From an uncultured Kordia sp. (GTDB lineage: Bacteria; Bacteroidota; Bacteroidia; Flavobacteriales; Flavobacteriaceae): a stretch of 64,000 nucleotides of DNA. Position 1 is the stretch's first letter. Each line of letters begins with the position of its first letter. Shown piece after piece: positions 52,775 to 63,031 of the stretch. Made by a program: the position numbers and the translations under genes. The notes under the pieces were generated by a model that saw nothing but the letters and a program-made list of their open reading frames with translations, was not told where the DNA came from and did not search any database. The stretch is taken from contig NZ_CANMEZ010000001.1 of the NCBI RefSeq assembly GCF_947496985.1, positions 930,001 through 994,000 on the forward strand, in the 5' to 3' direction.

Positions 52775-53488
52775 ATGAAATTGACAAAACAGCAAATACA
52801 ATATATAGATAGTTATCTAAGCATTAGCGGTATTTCCTATTTAGACTTGCGAATGGAACTTTTAGATCATTTTGTATTGGCTACTGAAGATGAAATGATA
52901 AATGCAAATGTTGATTTTGAAGAAGCATTAAAAATGGTAGCGCTAAGTTTTGGAAACAAAATAAGTTCAAAGTATGTGCTAGACAAAAAAGAATGGAAAT
53001 GGAAAATAGAAGAAAACAAGCAAACAAATGAAGGTTTTCAAAAACTCATAAAAGAAAAAAGAAAGCAAATTCATTGGAGTCAACAACGGGAACTTTTCAA
53101 AATTGCGCTGAGTTTTTTAATAAAAACACCAAAAAACATCATTGCTTTTGGAATCATATTTTGTCTTTATTTTGCAACAACAACACTAGATTTTGCAACC
53201 ATAAAGTTATTACTATTGTTTAGTGTAGCAATACCACAAATTGCGCAATTCTTCTTTCATTTTAAAAAATATAAAAAAATGATTTCTGGAGAAAATGTGC
53301 TAAGTGTCATGGCATTACCATCCTTGTTCTTATATATGTTCTCCGTAGTAGATGAAATTTTGTTTGAAAATCAATGGTTGTTATTAACATATTGGCTTTT
53401 TGCATTAGTGCTTAACATTTCAGGATTAATAACAATAAGTAATATTAGAAAACGACTTGTTTCACAATACAAACTCTTAACTACATAA
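52775..53488 (+). CDS. HAAS-like helical domain plus membrane protein, paralogue 3 of 4
   Basis: This 237-residue protein is the third copy, with IQYIDSYLSISGISYLDLRMELLDH at residues 7-31, then DFEEALKMVALSFGNKI and the linker EGFQKLIKEKRKQIHW. Four or five hydrophobic helices follow (about 110-228). Similarity to copies 1 and 2 is obvious in the soluble part and weaker in the membrane part. It lies 27 bp after copy 2. No function is known. Confidence 0.74.
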   Translation: MKLTKQQIQYIDSYLSISGISYLDLRMELLDHFVLATEDEMINANVDFEEALKMVALSFGNKISSKYVLDKKEWKWKIEENKQTNEGFQKLIKEKRKQIHWSQQRELFKIALSFLIKTPKNIIAFGIIFCLYFATTTLDFATIKLLLLFSVAIPQIAQFFFHFKKYKKMISGENVLSVMALPSLFLYMFSVVDEILFENQWLLLTYWLFALVLNISGLITISNIRKRLVSQYKLLTT

Positions 53489-53534
53489 CAATTAAATATT
53501 TGTATCAGTATATAAATAATTGTAAAAGAAAACG

Positions 53535-54230
53535 ATGAAATTATCAACAACGCAAATAGAACAATTATATAAATTTACCCGTGATCATTACGTGGAACAT
53601 TATGATTTACAAACCGAATTAGTAGATCATTTAGCAAACGGGATTGAAAAACGATGGGAAAACAATCCAAAACTATCTTTTGAAGATGCATTAAACGCAG
53701 AGTTCAAAGAGTTTGGGATCTTCGGTTTTAGCGATATTATAGAAAAGCATACGTCGGCAATTTCAAAACGCTACCTTAAAATCATTTTTCGCTTCATGCG
53801 TGAATACATTAAGCTTCCAAAAATCATAGGAACATTATGTGCAGTATCATTGCTATTTTATTTCATAAGATACGTTTCATTCAGTGAATGGGTTATAGGT
53901 TTTGCATACTTTGGCTTCTTTCTATATTTAACAATACTAACGTTTAAAGAAAAAAGAAAATACAATACAAAAGCAAAGAAAACAGGTAAGCGTTGGAAAT
54001 TAGAGGAAATGATTTACAACACAGGATATGGTTGGTTTTCTGTACTAAATCTTTTTCAAATAATGTATCATTTAGATGTTTTAATATCAGACAATTACAT
54101 AGTGCAAATGCTAACAGCTATGATATTAGTCTTTGTGATGTTATTCACGTATATTAGTGTAAATGTATTGCCCGAAAAAGCAGAAGAATTGCTACGTGAA
54201 GCTTATCCTGAATACGAACTTTCAGTGTAA
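53535..54230 (+). CDS. HAAS-like helical domain plus membrane protein, divergent paralogue 4 of 4
   Basis: This 231-residue protein is the most divergent of the four. The soluble domain keeps the skeleton (IEQLYKFTRDHYVEHYDLQTELVDHL ... SFEDALNAEFKEFGIFGF), but the SGV and FGN motifs are altered. Four membrane helices follow (about 100-222), with a basic KEKRKYNTKAKKTGKRW loop between pairs. It lies 46 bp after copy 3 and 61 bp before the permease gene. It may be specialised for the ABC transporter; this is inference. Confidence 0.72.
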   Translation: MKLSTTQIEQLYKFTRDHYVEHYDLQTELVDHLANGIEKRWENNPKLSFEDALNAEFKEFGIFGFSDIIEKHTSAISKRYLKIIFRFMREYIKLPKIIGTLCAVSLLFYFIRYVSFSEWVIGFAYFGFFLYLTILTFKEKRKYNTKAKKTGKRWKLEEMIYNTGYGWFSVLNLFQIMYHLDVLISDNYIVQMLTAMILVFVMLFTYISVNVLPEKAEELLREAYPEYELSV

Positions 54231-54291
54231 GAGTGTAACAAAATTGAAAAACTGACACTAACTACATGTTAACCCAATCCAATAAAACACA

Positions 54292-55776
54292 ATGGTCAAA
54301 AAATTTCTAAGTCTACAGTGGAAAGAATTCTTTAGATCTTCCGCTTTTCAAAAAGGAATCGCCATCAAAATATTACTCGTATTAGCTGCCTTGTACTTTG
54401 GTGGTTGTGCTTTAGTATTAGGAGTAGGACTCTTTTTTATAGTGAAAAAAATGGTTCCAGGTATTGATCCAATGCAAACGGTAAACAACTTTCTTATCTT
54501 TTGGTTCCTCATGGACTTAATCATTCGATACTTCATGCAGCAAATGCCTGTCATGAATATAAAACCGTTAATGATTATTCCTGTCAAGAAAAAAAATATC
54601 ATTCATTTCCTACTCGGAAAAACAACGGTTTCTTTTTTCAATATTCTACCGTTATTCATGTTTATTCCGTTTAGTATTGTACTACTATTTCAAAACTCAG
54701 ATTTTCAGTACTCAGGATTAAATGTATTTGCTTGGGTTGTTTCGGTAGTTGCTATTACGCAAGCATTAAACTTCTTAAACATACTCGTTAACAAAAGTAA
54801 TACGGTATTTTACATTACATTAGGACTATTAGCGGCTTGTGGAGCTTTAGAATATTTTGAAATTTACAAAGTATCAGAATTCTTTGGAGTAATCTTTAAT
54901 GCACTATACAATCAACCATATTTAGTAGTCATTCCTGTTGCATTGGCATGTTTTCTATACTACTTAAATTTTGATTACTTAAACAAGCGTTTCTATTTAG
55001 ATGGTGCAATTTCTAAAGAAATAAAGGAAGTAAAAACGTCAGATCTTTCATGGTTAGATCGTTTTGGGAAACTGGCAACATTCCTAAAAAATGATGTGCG
55101 AATGATTTCTAGAAACAAAAGGCCACGACAAGTAATATTTATGTCAGGAATGTTTTTATTCTACGGACTCATCTTTTTTACGCAAGATATTTATCGTGAT
55201 ATGCCAGCGATGTTAGCATTTGCTTCGTTATTTATTACAGCAGGTTTTCTATTCTCGTTTGGACAAATGGTGCCTTCGTGGGATAGTGAATATTACAAAA
55301 TGATGATGAGTCAAAACATTCCATACAGGCAATACCTAGAATCAAAATGGTATCTAATGGTATTGGCGGTATTAATCTCATTCATACTCAGTACGCCATA
55401 CATTTACTTTGGTTGGGACATTTTTGGAATGATAGCCGCAGGCGCATCATTCAATATCGGAATCAACTCGTTTGTAACACTATTTGGTGGTGCACTTAAT
55501 AGAGTTCCGATAGAATTAAACGCAAAAGCAAAAGCGTTTAGTAATACACAAGGATTCAATCCAACTCAATTACTAGTAGCATTGCCAAAACTGCTATTAC
55601 CTGTATTGTTATTGTATGTTCCATACTTATTATTCGATTTAACAACAGGAATTATTTGCTTAGGAGCAAGCGGAATTATTGGGTTACTATTTAAGAATTT
55701 CTTCTTAAACAAAATTGAAAAAGTATATCAAAAAGGAAAGTATAAAACCATTTCAGCTTTTGGCGAAAAAAAATAA
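54292..55776 (+). CDS. ABC-2-type transporter permease (DUF5687-like)
   Basis: This 494-residue polytopic membrane protein has about ten to twelve helices. The cytosolic N-terminal start (LSLQWKEFFRSSAFQKG) is typical of ABC-2 permeases, and a central cytoplasmic region (about 230-280, with KNDVRMISRNKRPRQ) is followed by further helices. I associate it with the flavobacterial DUF5687 family. The next gene, 18 bp downstream, encodes the matching ATPase, so the two form an exporter. The substrate is unknown. Context with PadR suggests inducible export of a toxic or signalling compound. Confidence 0.83.
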   Translation: MVKKFLSLQWKEFFRSSAFQKGIAIKILLVLAALYFGGCALVLGVGLFFIVKKMVPGIDPMQTVNNFLIFWFLMDLIIRYFMQQMPVMNIKPLMIIPVKKKNIIHFLLGKTTVSFFNILPLFMFIPFSIVLLFQNSDFQYSGLNVFAWVVSVVAITQALNFLNILVNKSNTVFYITLGLLAACGALEYFEIYKVSEFFGVIFNALYNQPYLVVIPVALACFLYYLNFDYLNKRFYLDGAISKEIKEVKTSDLSWLDRFGKLATFLKNDVRMISRNKRPRQVIFMSGMFLFYGLIFFTQDIYRDMPAMLAFASLFITAGFLFSFGQMVPSWDSEYYKMMMSQNIPYRQYLESKWYLMVLAVLISFILSTPYIYFGWDIFGMIAAGASFNIGINSFVTLFGGALNRVPIELNAKAKAFSNTQGFNPTQLLVALPKLLLPVLLLYVPYLLFDLTTGIICLGASGIIGLLFKNFFLNKIEKVYQKGKYKTISAFGEKK

Positions 55777-55794
55777 TCTATTAAAACGACACAC

Positions 55795-56490
55795 ATGATT
55801 GCAATATATGATATCTCAAAAACGTACGGATCAAATACCGTACTCAAAATAGGTAAACTAGACATACCAAAAGGACAAAGTTTTGGATTGGTAGGAAACA
55901 ATGGAGCAGGAAAAACAACATTATTCAGTTTATTACTTGATTTAATTCAGCCGTCAAGCGGATATATCAAAAATAATGGAATAAAAGTACACGAAAGCGA
56001 AGAGTGGAAACCGTTCACGTCGTCATTTATTGATGAAAGTTTTCTAATTGGCTATTTGACTGCAGAAGAATATTTTTACTTCATAGGTGAGCTAAGAGGG
56101 CAAAACAAATCGGATGTTGATCAACTATTGTCACAATTTGAAGATTTCTTTCACGGAGAAATTCTAAACCAAAAAAAATACTTGCGAGATTTAAGTAAAG
56201 GAAACCAAAAAAAGGCTGGAATTGTTGCTTCTTTCATTGGAAATCCGGAAGTAATCATCCTAGATGAGCCGTTCGCAAATCTAGATCCTACAACGCAAAT
56301 TCGTTTAAAAGGAATCATTAAGAAACTAGCAGAAGATCAAAACGTAACGGTTTTAGTATCAAGTCACGATTTAATGCATGTAACGGAAGTTTCAGACCGA
56401 ATCGTAGTACTCAACAAAGGTGAAGTTGTAAAAGATATTGAAACTTCTGAAGAAACACTTAAAGAATTAGAAATGTTCTTTGCTGGATAA
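55795..56490 (+). CDS. ABC transporter ATP-binding protein
   Basis: The 231-residue nucleotide-binding subunit has Walker A GNNGAGKTT (about 35-43), a signature RDLSKGNQKKAGI (about 133-145), Walker B VIILDEPFANLDP (about 154-166) and the switch His in SSHD (about 190-193). The signature LSKGNQ, in place of LSGGQ, is common in ABC-2-type exporters. It pairs with the permease encoded just upstream and closes the PadR operon. A long terminator hairpin follows at 56512-56560. Confidence 0.95.
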   Translation: MIAIYDISKTYGSNTVLKIGKLDIPKGQSFGLVGNNGAGKTTLFSLLLDLIQPSSGYIKNNGIKVHESEEWKPFTSSFIDESFLIGYLTAEEYFYFIGELRGQNKSDVDQLLSQFEDFFHGEILNQKKYLRDLSKGNQKKAGIVASFIGNPEVIILDEPFANLDPTTQIRLKGIIKKLAEDQNVTVLVSSHDLMHVTEVSDRIVVLNKGEVVKDIETSEETLKELEMFFAG

Positions 56491-56511
56491 GAAGAAAAAC
56501 AACCGTAATGG

Positions 56512-56560
56512 AAAGGATAGTAGGTATGTAAATTCAAACATATGCTTACTATCCTTTTTT
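56512..56560 (+). terminator. intrinsic terminator of the padR-ABC operon
   Basis: AAAGGATAGTA (56512-56522) pairs perfectly over 11 bp with TACTATCCTTT (56547-56557), followed by a T-run. An inner TATGT/ACATA pairing extends the hairpin. It begins 22 bp after the ATPase stop. Confidence 0.85.
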
Positions 56561-56672
56561 AATTTAAAAACCTTTTAAGTCACAGGATTAGCTAGCTTTA
56601 AATTTATTCATTTCAATATTTGTAAGTTAATATTTTAGGCAAAATAAAGATTGACTTACTTTTAATAGAAAA

Positions 56673-56703
56673 TGACACATATTTACAATTTTTTGACACA
56701 TAT
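56673..56703 (+). repeat. two direct repeats spaced by 21 bp
   Basis: TGACACATAT occurs at 56673-56682 and again at 56694-56703. The similarity continues imperfectly (TTACAATT against GTAACATT). The 21 bp period equals two DNA helix turns, as expected for a regulator binding one face. They lie 84-114 bp upstream of the giant protein start. Confidence 0.5.
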
Positions 56704-56729
56704 GTAACATTAAATTTTTTGATAAAATT

Positions 56730-56750
56730 CCGAAAATAATATATTTTCGG
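56730..56750. repeat. hairpin upstream of the giant protein
   Basis: CCGAAAAT-AATAT-ATTTTCGG is a perfect 8 bp stem, 37 bp before ATG 56787. It has no T-run, so it is more likely an operator or leader stem than a terminator. Confidence 0.45.
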
Positions 56751-56786
56751 GCAAAAATATCCCCTAAGTTAAATCCTATTTATGTC

Positions 56787-59700
56787 ATGAAAAAACGCCC
56801 CTACTTTCATGCAGTTACTGCGTGTGAATTATTGCAAAGACAGCTATATTTATTAATTTTTAGCCTGCTATTTCTTAACATTTCTTATGCTCAAACAACA
56901 ATTGCGCAACAGCAATTTAACAACGGAAGTGCTACGGCTCAGATTCTAATTGCTGATCAAAATACCACAACCAATGTTACCGTTCATCAGGGAACAGATA
57001 ATTGGGATTATACAGCCACATCTACCAATGGGCAAATTAGAGTTGTAAATTCAATAATAACAACTCCAGCGTCAGCTGATTATTGCTTGGAATTTAAAAA
57101 TTATTGGGATAATGCGCCAAACATTGTATTAGCACAACAAGACATTAGCATATACAATAGTGTTACCTTTTCCATAGCGTACCATTCACTTGGAGATCCT
57201 GAAAATAATGAAGACTTATGGTTAGATTATTCTTACTATGAATCAGGTGCTTGGGTTAATAATACGGTTCAACTTATAGATGGAGCAAATGATACTTCAG
57301 ATGCATTAGCATTTGGAACCAATGGTGTACAAACAAATCCTTACACAGTACCTATTCCGGATGCTGCAACCGCTTTTACAGCAACAATTCGTTGTACATT
57401 TCAAAATGCAGCTGGAGGAAATGATAATTATTACATAGACGATTTAACTTTAGAAGGAATTTTAGCAGTAACTCCTCCACAGGCATTCTGTAACGACATT
57501 GTAATTTCACTGGATGCTTTTGATACTGCAACTATTACAACTGCAGATATTGACAACGGATCTACGGTAGATTCTGGAGTTCCAATGTTGTCACTTGATA
57601 AAACAAATTTTACCTGTTTAGATCTTGGAGCAAATACGGTAACGCTGACAGTGGAAGATAGTTATGGTTTAACGGATACTTGTACTGCAACTGTTACGGT
57701 AAATGCTTATACTGGAGCTTTGATGGCGCCTACATTGCCAAATGTTAATGCGTATTGTGATTATACAGCGGCAGCAGTTAGTTCTTCGTATCAATGTAGA
57801 ACCATTACACCAACAACAAGTGATCCTGTTTCTTTTTCTACAGCAGGAAGCTATACAATTGATTGGCTATACTATGATTCCGTAACTGGAAATTCAGCAA
57901 TAGCAACTGAAAATATTACTATTAGTGGATTAATAGCACCAACGAACATAGCAACCAGTGCGCTGGAAGCTACAACAGCCACCATAACTTGGGATGCACT
58001 TGCAGGAATAACTTCCTATGAAGTTCAATATCGTGAAGTTGGTAGTACAGATTGGATTACGCTACTGGCACCTTCAAATTCATTAAATCTTACGGGATTA
58101 AGCTCTAATACAGATTATGAATTAGAAGTGAGTTCTATATGTAATGGAGGTAATTCTGCTTTTTCAAGCACCTTCAACTTTACAACAACAGATCATGCAT
58201 ACTGCACACCTGTAGTAACTAATTTAAGTGCAGCACACTATATAAATAGAGTTCGTTTTGGATCACAAGCACAAAACATAGACAACTCTTCTGGATATGA
58301 CAATGGTTATGGAGATTATACTGCTAGCATTGCAGATGTTAACATAGGAAGTACAGAAACGATACGAATAGATGTAAACAAAGATCAAAACTGGATGCAA
58401 GTAGGTTTTGCAGTTTGGATTGATTTAAATAATGATGGTGATTTTACAGACACAGGAGAAGATATTTGGTTTCAGGGAGGAACAGGAACAGCCGGAACAG
58501 TAGCAGGAAACTCTGTGTCAGCCAATTTTACCATTCCTACTTCAGCGGTAGCTGGACAAACAAGAATGCGTGTAGCGTTTAGAAATTGGTGGCATCCAAC
58601 AGATCCATGTGATGGAGATTTTAATGGAAATTTGGGGGAATTTGAAGATTATTCTATAAACCTTATTATTGATCCAGCTTCTCCGGGAGAAATTTCTATT
58701 TCAGGAAATGGAAACATAATTAACGATGGTGCAGGATTAGGGGATGCTGATACAGAAAACGAAACAGACTTTGCTGTATATGATATTTATGAAGGAACAA
58801 TTACAAATGTATATACCATTAGTAACAATGGAGGACTCGATCTAAATTTAGTCGGAACTCCAGTAGTTCAAATTTCAGGAAGTACTGATTTCTCGGTTAC
58901 ACAACCTGCAGATACAGTATTGAGCATAGGGGAAAGTACAACATTTACGATCAGTTATGATCCTTCAACAATTGCCGTACATCAGGCAACCATAACTATA
59001 GGAAACGATGATAGTGATGAAAATCCATATACATTTGTTGTAAGAGGAGAAGGTGTGCAGACATTTCCTGATACGGATGGAGATGGTATTACTGATAATG
59101 TAGATATTGATGATGACAATGATGGAATTATAGATACGTTAGAAAATTCAGCTTGTGGAAGCGCTTTAAATGCAACACAAACAGAAGTTGTGTTTCTGAA
59201 TGAAACTTTCGGTTCTAATGCAGCAACACGTGTAGAAATTGACGCGTTTACTATTGGAGTGCAAACGACATATTGTTATGAAAATGGAGCGGGAACTGCT
59301 TGCCCTACAGCTTTTAATCCAACAAGTTTAAACGATGGAGAATATACAGTATACCATCAAATAGCAAATGGAGATGGAGTAGATCAGACGCCTACAGATG
59401 ACATTGCACAATGGGCTGATAATTATTGGTATACTGGAGATGATCATACGCCTGGTGATGTAGATGGAAGAATGGCAATATTTAATGCAGATGAAGATCC
59501 GGGAATCTTTTTTGAAGCAAATATTGTAGGAGTAACACCAAATGTGCCTATTACCTATGGGTTTTCAGCTTTAAATATTGATAGAACTGATGCCATTGAT
59601 ATTGCAACCCGATTACGTCCGGAAGTGCAAATATTAGTTTTTGATCCTAATGGAAATCAAATTGCAACGGCTACTTCGGGGTTAATTCCGCCAACGTCTC

Positions 59701-62700
59701 CAGCAGGAGATTGGGTTGAGGTAAGCGCTACTTTTACAACCACATTTACGCAATTTACAGTACAACTTGTAAATAATCAATTAGGAGGTATCGGAAATGA
59801 CTTAGCTATTGATGATATCTTCGTAAAACAACAACTATGCGATTCCGATGGAGATGGAATTGCGGATACAGTTGATTTAGATAACGATAATGATGGAATT
59901 CCTAACATCGTTGAATTAAACCTGCCAGACAATGACAAAGATGCTACATTATTTAATGATACAGTAGTTCCTTGGGCAGATACCAATAACAATGGTATGC
60001 ATGACTTATATGAAAGCATTACGCTATTAGATTCTGATTTAGATGGAACGCCTGATTATATAGATCTTGATAGTGATAACGACGGAATTTTTGACAGTGA
60101 AGAATATGATGGTTTTGGAGATGTAGATGTAAGTGGAAATGGTGTTGGTGAAGGTACAGATGTAGATGATAAAGATCCAGCAACTGAGCCAGATGGAGAT
60201 GGAATCCTTCCAATGATGGACTTAAATGATGATGGAGTCGGAAACGATCACGGAAGTGCAAACTATCCAACACCAGCAGATAGTGACTTTGATGGAATTC
60301 CTGATTATTTAGATGTTGATAGTAATGATGCTACAAACAATCCTTCTAACGGAACCGACATAAGCGCTACAATTTATGCACATTTAGATGCAGACAATGA
60401 TGGTGAAATTGATGGTGCAGCAGATATAGATGGCGATGGTATTTTAGATGCTTTTGATACAGATACAGCTTCTTACGGATCACCAAGAGATATCGATGAC
60501 AAATACACACTTTTCTTTGATGGAAGAAATGATTATGTGGAAGATAGCAATGTTATAAGTGCTGGAGATGCTTCATTGATGGCATTCGTAAGAATAACTG
60601 GAGCTAATGCAACCAGCTCAACACGTGTGGTAGTTGGGCAGCAAAACTTCTATATTACTGTAAATACAGACAATACTGTAAGTGTTTCTTTAAACGGAGC
60701 TACAATTGTAACTTCTTCAACAAGAATTAGAGATGGAATTTGGACGCATTTGGCAGTTGTGACATCTTCTGTTGGTAAAACAGCACTCTTTATCAATGGA
60801 GAACAAGATGGGTCGTCTGCATTAGGAGGAGTAAATTCGGATACTTCTGGATTAACTATTGGAAGAGAGCCAGCAAGTGATACTAATTACTTTGCAGGGG
60901 AAATAGATGAAGTTAGAGTATTTAACAAAGCGTTGGAGACAAATGAACTACAACGTATGATCTATCAAGAATTAGACGACACAAATAGCTTTGATAGCGG
61001 AACAATTATTCCATATGATATTTCTACTTCATTAGGAACATCGCTATTAAAATACTACAAAATGGATACATTTAAAGATGATATCCTTGATGATAAAACT
61101 ACTGTTACTGTTGATGAAAATACAGGTGCTAGAATTTATAACATCAAAAATATTTATCCACAAACAGCGCCATTACCATACGAAACACAAGCAGATGGCG
61201 ATTGGACAACAACAGGAACATGGTTGCACGGTGATGTGTGGGATATCACAAGCACAGCAGTAAATAAAGATTGGTCAATAGTGCATGTAAAACATAATAT
61301 AAATACTTCAGATACCCATAAAGGAATCGGTTTAGTAGTTGATGACGGTGTAAAACTTCAAGTAACAAGCGATGTTGAGCTACAGAATTCATGGTACTTA
61401 AACCTTAATGGAGCAATAGATTTACAGGGAGAAGCGCAATTAGTACAAACAGAAACAAGTACCATTGTTGCTGGTGCAAATGCAAGTCTTGAAAGAGATC
61501 AGCAAGGAACAAGAAATCTGTACACGTACAACTATTGGTCATCACCTGTACATACGACAAATCCTGATGCTGCTATTGACGGAGACGAATCGTATACCTT
61601 ACAAGGTGTTCTTATGGATGGAACTGACCCAAGTAATCCGGAAGCTATCAATTTCATTGGTGGACTCAATGGGAATGGTGCTACAACGCCAATTCAAGTA
61701 GCTGAGTATTGGGTTTGGAAATTTGTAAATGGATTAGATGGTGAATATTCACTTTGGCAACATGTACAAAGTACAGGAAATCTATTAGTAGGAGAAGGAT
61801 ACACCTTAAAAGGACCATCAACAGATCCAATTGCAAACGAACAAAACTATGTATTCAGAGGTGTTCCAAATAACGGAACCATTTCCTTAGGAATTAATGG
61901 AGGAAACGATTATTTAGTTGGAAATCCATATCCGTCAGCAATAGATGCAAACGAACTTATCAACGATAATACACATCTTAGTGGAACACTATATTTTTGG
62001 GAGCATTATGGCGGTAACTCACACGTATATGTACAATATCAAGGTGGTTACGGACTTTACAACCTTTCAGGGGGAACTACGGCTATTGCACTTGTAGGGA
62101 TAGATCCAGGAGGAACTGCCTTAAAAACACCAAGAAGATACATTCCTGTAAGTCAGGGATTCTTTGTCGTAGCAGATACAGATGGTCAGGTAACTTTTGA
62201 AAACGATCAAAGAATATTTGTAACGGAAGCAGGAAACACAAATTCATGGTTCTACAGAAATGGAAATCCGGAAGATGATACTACTACAACAAATCAAAAC
62301 CCAGACATTCCAGAAGATTTGCGTCCTAAATATAGAATCAAATACAACTCTCCGGTAGGATACGAACGTCACTTACTACTAACAGTAGATGAAAACGCAA
62401 GTCCGGATTTTGATTGGGGATACGATGGAGAAATGATTGAAGACAATCCGGAAGATATGACCTGGGCATTCAATAATTCAACCTATGTGATTCAAGGAAT
62501 TGATGAGGTCACTGAAAGTACTGTATTGCCTTTAAATGTTAGAACTGCAGTTGGTGGAATTATAGAAATAAGTATTCAAGAATTAGAAAACGTACCTGAT
62601 GATGTAAATATATATGTAGAAGATACATACAATAGTACATTTCATAATTTACGAAATGGAAATTTCATGATAAATGTAGATGCAGGTTTACTTGAAGATC

Positions 62701-62996
62701 GCTTTAGAATTACCTTTGCTGAAAATTCATTATCGGTAGATGAATTCGAAATAGCGGAAGATATCATCGTTCATTACAATAATAATGATGATACACTAAT
62801 CATCAAAAATCCAAAAAGACATGCATTAGATGGATTAAAAATTCACAATCTACTAGGGCAATCCGTATTTGCAGACAAACTAAACACAACATTAGCAGAG
62901 ATAAAAATTCCCGTATCACTTAAAACAGGAGTGTATATTTTTACCATTGAAACCCAAAAAGCAAGTATCACAAAAAAGCAAATTATAAATAACTAA
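56787..62996 (+). CDS. giant multidomain T9SS-secreted protein (FN3, GEVED, thrombospondin-3, LamG-like)
   Basis: This 2069-residue secreted protein has a signal peptide with a long N-region (cleavage after SYAQ, near residue 36). Domains, in order: jelly-roll-like (40-225), a Cys-containing HYR-like unit (230-310), FN3 (about 384-469), GEVED (471-628, with VWIDLNNDGDF), an ASH/choice-of-anchor-like domain (631-755), thrombospondin-3 calcium repeats (DxDxDGIxDxxDxDxDxDG, about 762-790 and 1018-1231), a LamG-like domain (about 1238-1388, FDGRNDYVE and WTHLAVV), a large beta-rich region, and a C-terminal T9SS sorting domain (about 1991-2069). It is probably a surface adhesin or glycan-binding protein. 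Confidence 0.9.
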   Translation: MKKRPYFHAVTACELLQRQLYLLIFSLLFLNISYAQTTIAQQQFNNGSATAQILIADQNTTTNVTVHQGTDNWDYTATSTNGQIRVVNSIITTPASADYCLEFKNYWDNAPNIVLAQQDISIYNSVTFSIAYHSLGDPENNEDLWLDYSYYESGAWVNNTVQLIDGANDTSDALAFGTNGVQTNPYTVPIPDAATAFTATIRCTFQNAAGGNDNYYIDDLTLEGILAVTPPQAFCNDIVISLDAFDTATITTADIDNGSTVDSGVPMLSLDKTNFTCLDLGANTVTLTVEDSYGLTDTCTATVTVNAYTGALMAPTLPNVNAYCDYTAAAVSSSYQCRTITPTTSDPVSFSTAGSYTIDWLYYDSVTGNSAIATENITISGLIAPTNIATSALEATTATITWDALAGITSYEVQYREVGSTDWITLLAPSNSLNLTGLSSNTDYELEVSSICNGGNSAFSSTFNFTTTDHAYCTPVVTNLSAAHYINRVRFGSQAQNIDNSSGYDNGYGDYTASIADVNIGSTETIRIDVNKDQNWMQVGFAVWIDLNNDGDFTDTGEDIWFQGGTGTAGTVAGNSVSANFTIPTSAVAGQTRMRVAFRNWWHPTDPCDGDFNGNLGEFEDYSINLIIDPASPGEISISGNGNIINDGAGLGDADTENETDFAVYDIYEGTITNVYTISNNGGLDLNLVGTPVVQISGSTDFSVTQPADTVLSIGESTTFTISYDPSTIAVHQATITIGNDDSDENPYTFVVRGEGVQTFPDTDGDGITDNVDIDDDNDGIIDTLENSACGSALNATQTEVVFLNETFGSNAATRVEIDAFTIGVQTTYCYENGAGTACPTAFNPTSLNDGEYTVYHQIANGDGVDQTPTDDIAQWADNYWYTGDDHTPGDVDGRMAIFNADEDPGIFFEANIVGVTPNVPITYGFSALNIDRTDAIDIATRLRPEVQILVFDPNGNQIATATSGLIPPTSPAGDWVEVSATFTTTFTQFTVQLVNNQLGGIGNDLAIDDIFVKQQLCDSDGDGIADTVDLDNDNDGIPNIVELNLPDNDKDATLFNDTVVPWADTNNNGMHDLYESITLLDSDLDGTPDYIDLDSDNDGIFDSEEYDGFGDVDVSGNGVGEGTDVDDKDPATEPDGDGILPMMDLNDDGVGNDHGSANYPTPADSDFDGIPDYLDVDSNDATNNPSNGTDISATIYAHLDADNDGEIDGAADIDGDGILDAFDTDTASYGSPRDIDDKYTLFFDGRNDYVEDSNVISAGDASLMAFVRITGANATSSTRVVVGQQNFYITVNTDNTVSVSLNGATIVTSSTRIRDGIWTHLAVVTSSVGKTALFINGEQDGSSALGGVNSDTSGLTIGREPASDTNYFAGEIDEVRVFNKALETNELQRMIYQELDDTNSFDSGTIIPYDISTSLGTSLLKYYKMDTFKDDILDDKTTVTVDENTGARIYNIKNIYPQTAPLPYETQADGDWTTTGTWLHGDVWDITSTAVNKDWSIVHVKHNINTSDTHKGIGLVVDDGVKLQVTSDVELQNSWYLNLNGAIDLQGEAQLVQTETSTIVAGANASLERDQQGTRNLYTYNYWSSPVHTTNPDAAIDGDESYTLQGVLMDGTDPSNPEAINFIGGLNGNGATTPIQVAEYWVWKFVNGLDGEYSLWQHVQSTGNLLVGEGYTLKGPSTDPIANEQNYVFRGVPNNGTISLGINGGNDYLVGNPYPSAIDANELINDNTHLSGTLYFWEHYGGNSHVYVQYQGGYGLYNLSGGTTAIALVGIDPGGTALKTPRRYIPVSQGFFVVADTDGQVTFENDQRIFVTEAGNTNSWFYRNGNPEDDTTTTNQNPDIPEDLRPKYRIKYNSPVGYERHLLLTVDENASPDFDWGYDGEMIEDNPEDMTWAFNNSTYVIQGIDEVTESTVLPLNVRTAVGGIIEISIQELENVPDDVNIYVEDTYNSTFHNLRNGNFMINVDAGLLEDRFRITFAENSLSVDEFEIAEDIIVHYNNNDDTLIIKNPKRHALDGLKIHNLLGQSVFADKLNTTLAEIKIPVSLKTGVYIFTIETQKASITKKQIINN

Positions 62997-63031
62997 ACAA
63001 CAAACTCAAATTTTTTAAACCCTACTTATAT

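Larger units (their letters stand above)
56491..56786 (+). other. 296 bp intergenic region before the second giant protein
   Basis: This region holds the ABC operon terminator, two TGACACATAT direct repeats and a CCGAAAAT hairpin, each listed separately. No exact TAnnTTTG element was found; AATATTTG near 56614-56621 is the closest. No coding potential is seen. Confidence 0.6.

Noticed and set aside
59777-60273. Two adjacent minus-strand frames inside the second giant protein, one very His/Leu-rich
   Set aside because: They are the antisense of the thrombospondin-3 Asp/Gly repeats (GAT codons give ATC/His-Leu-rich translations) and have no independent support.
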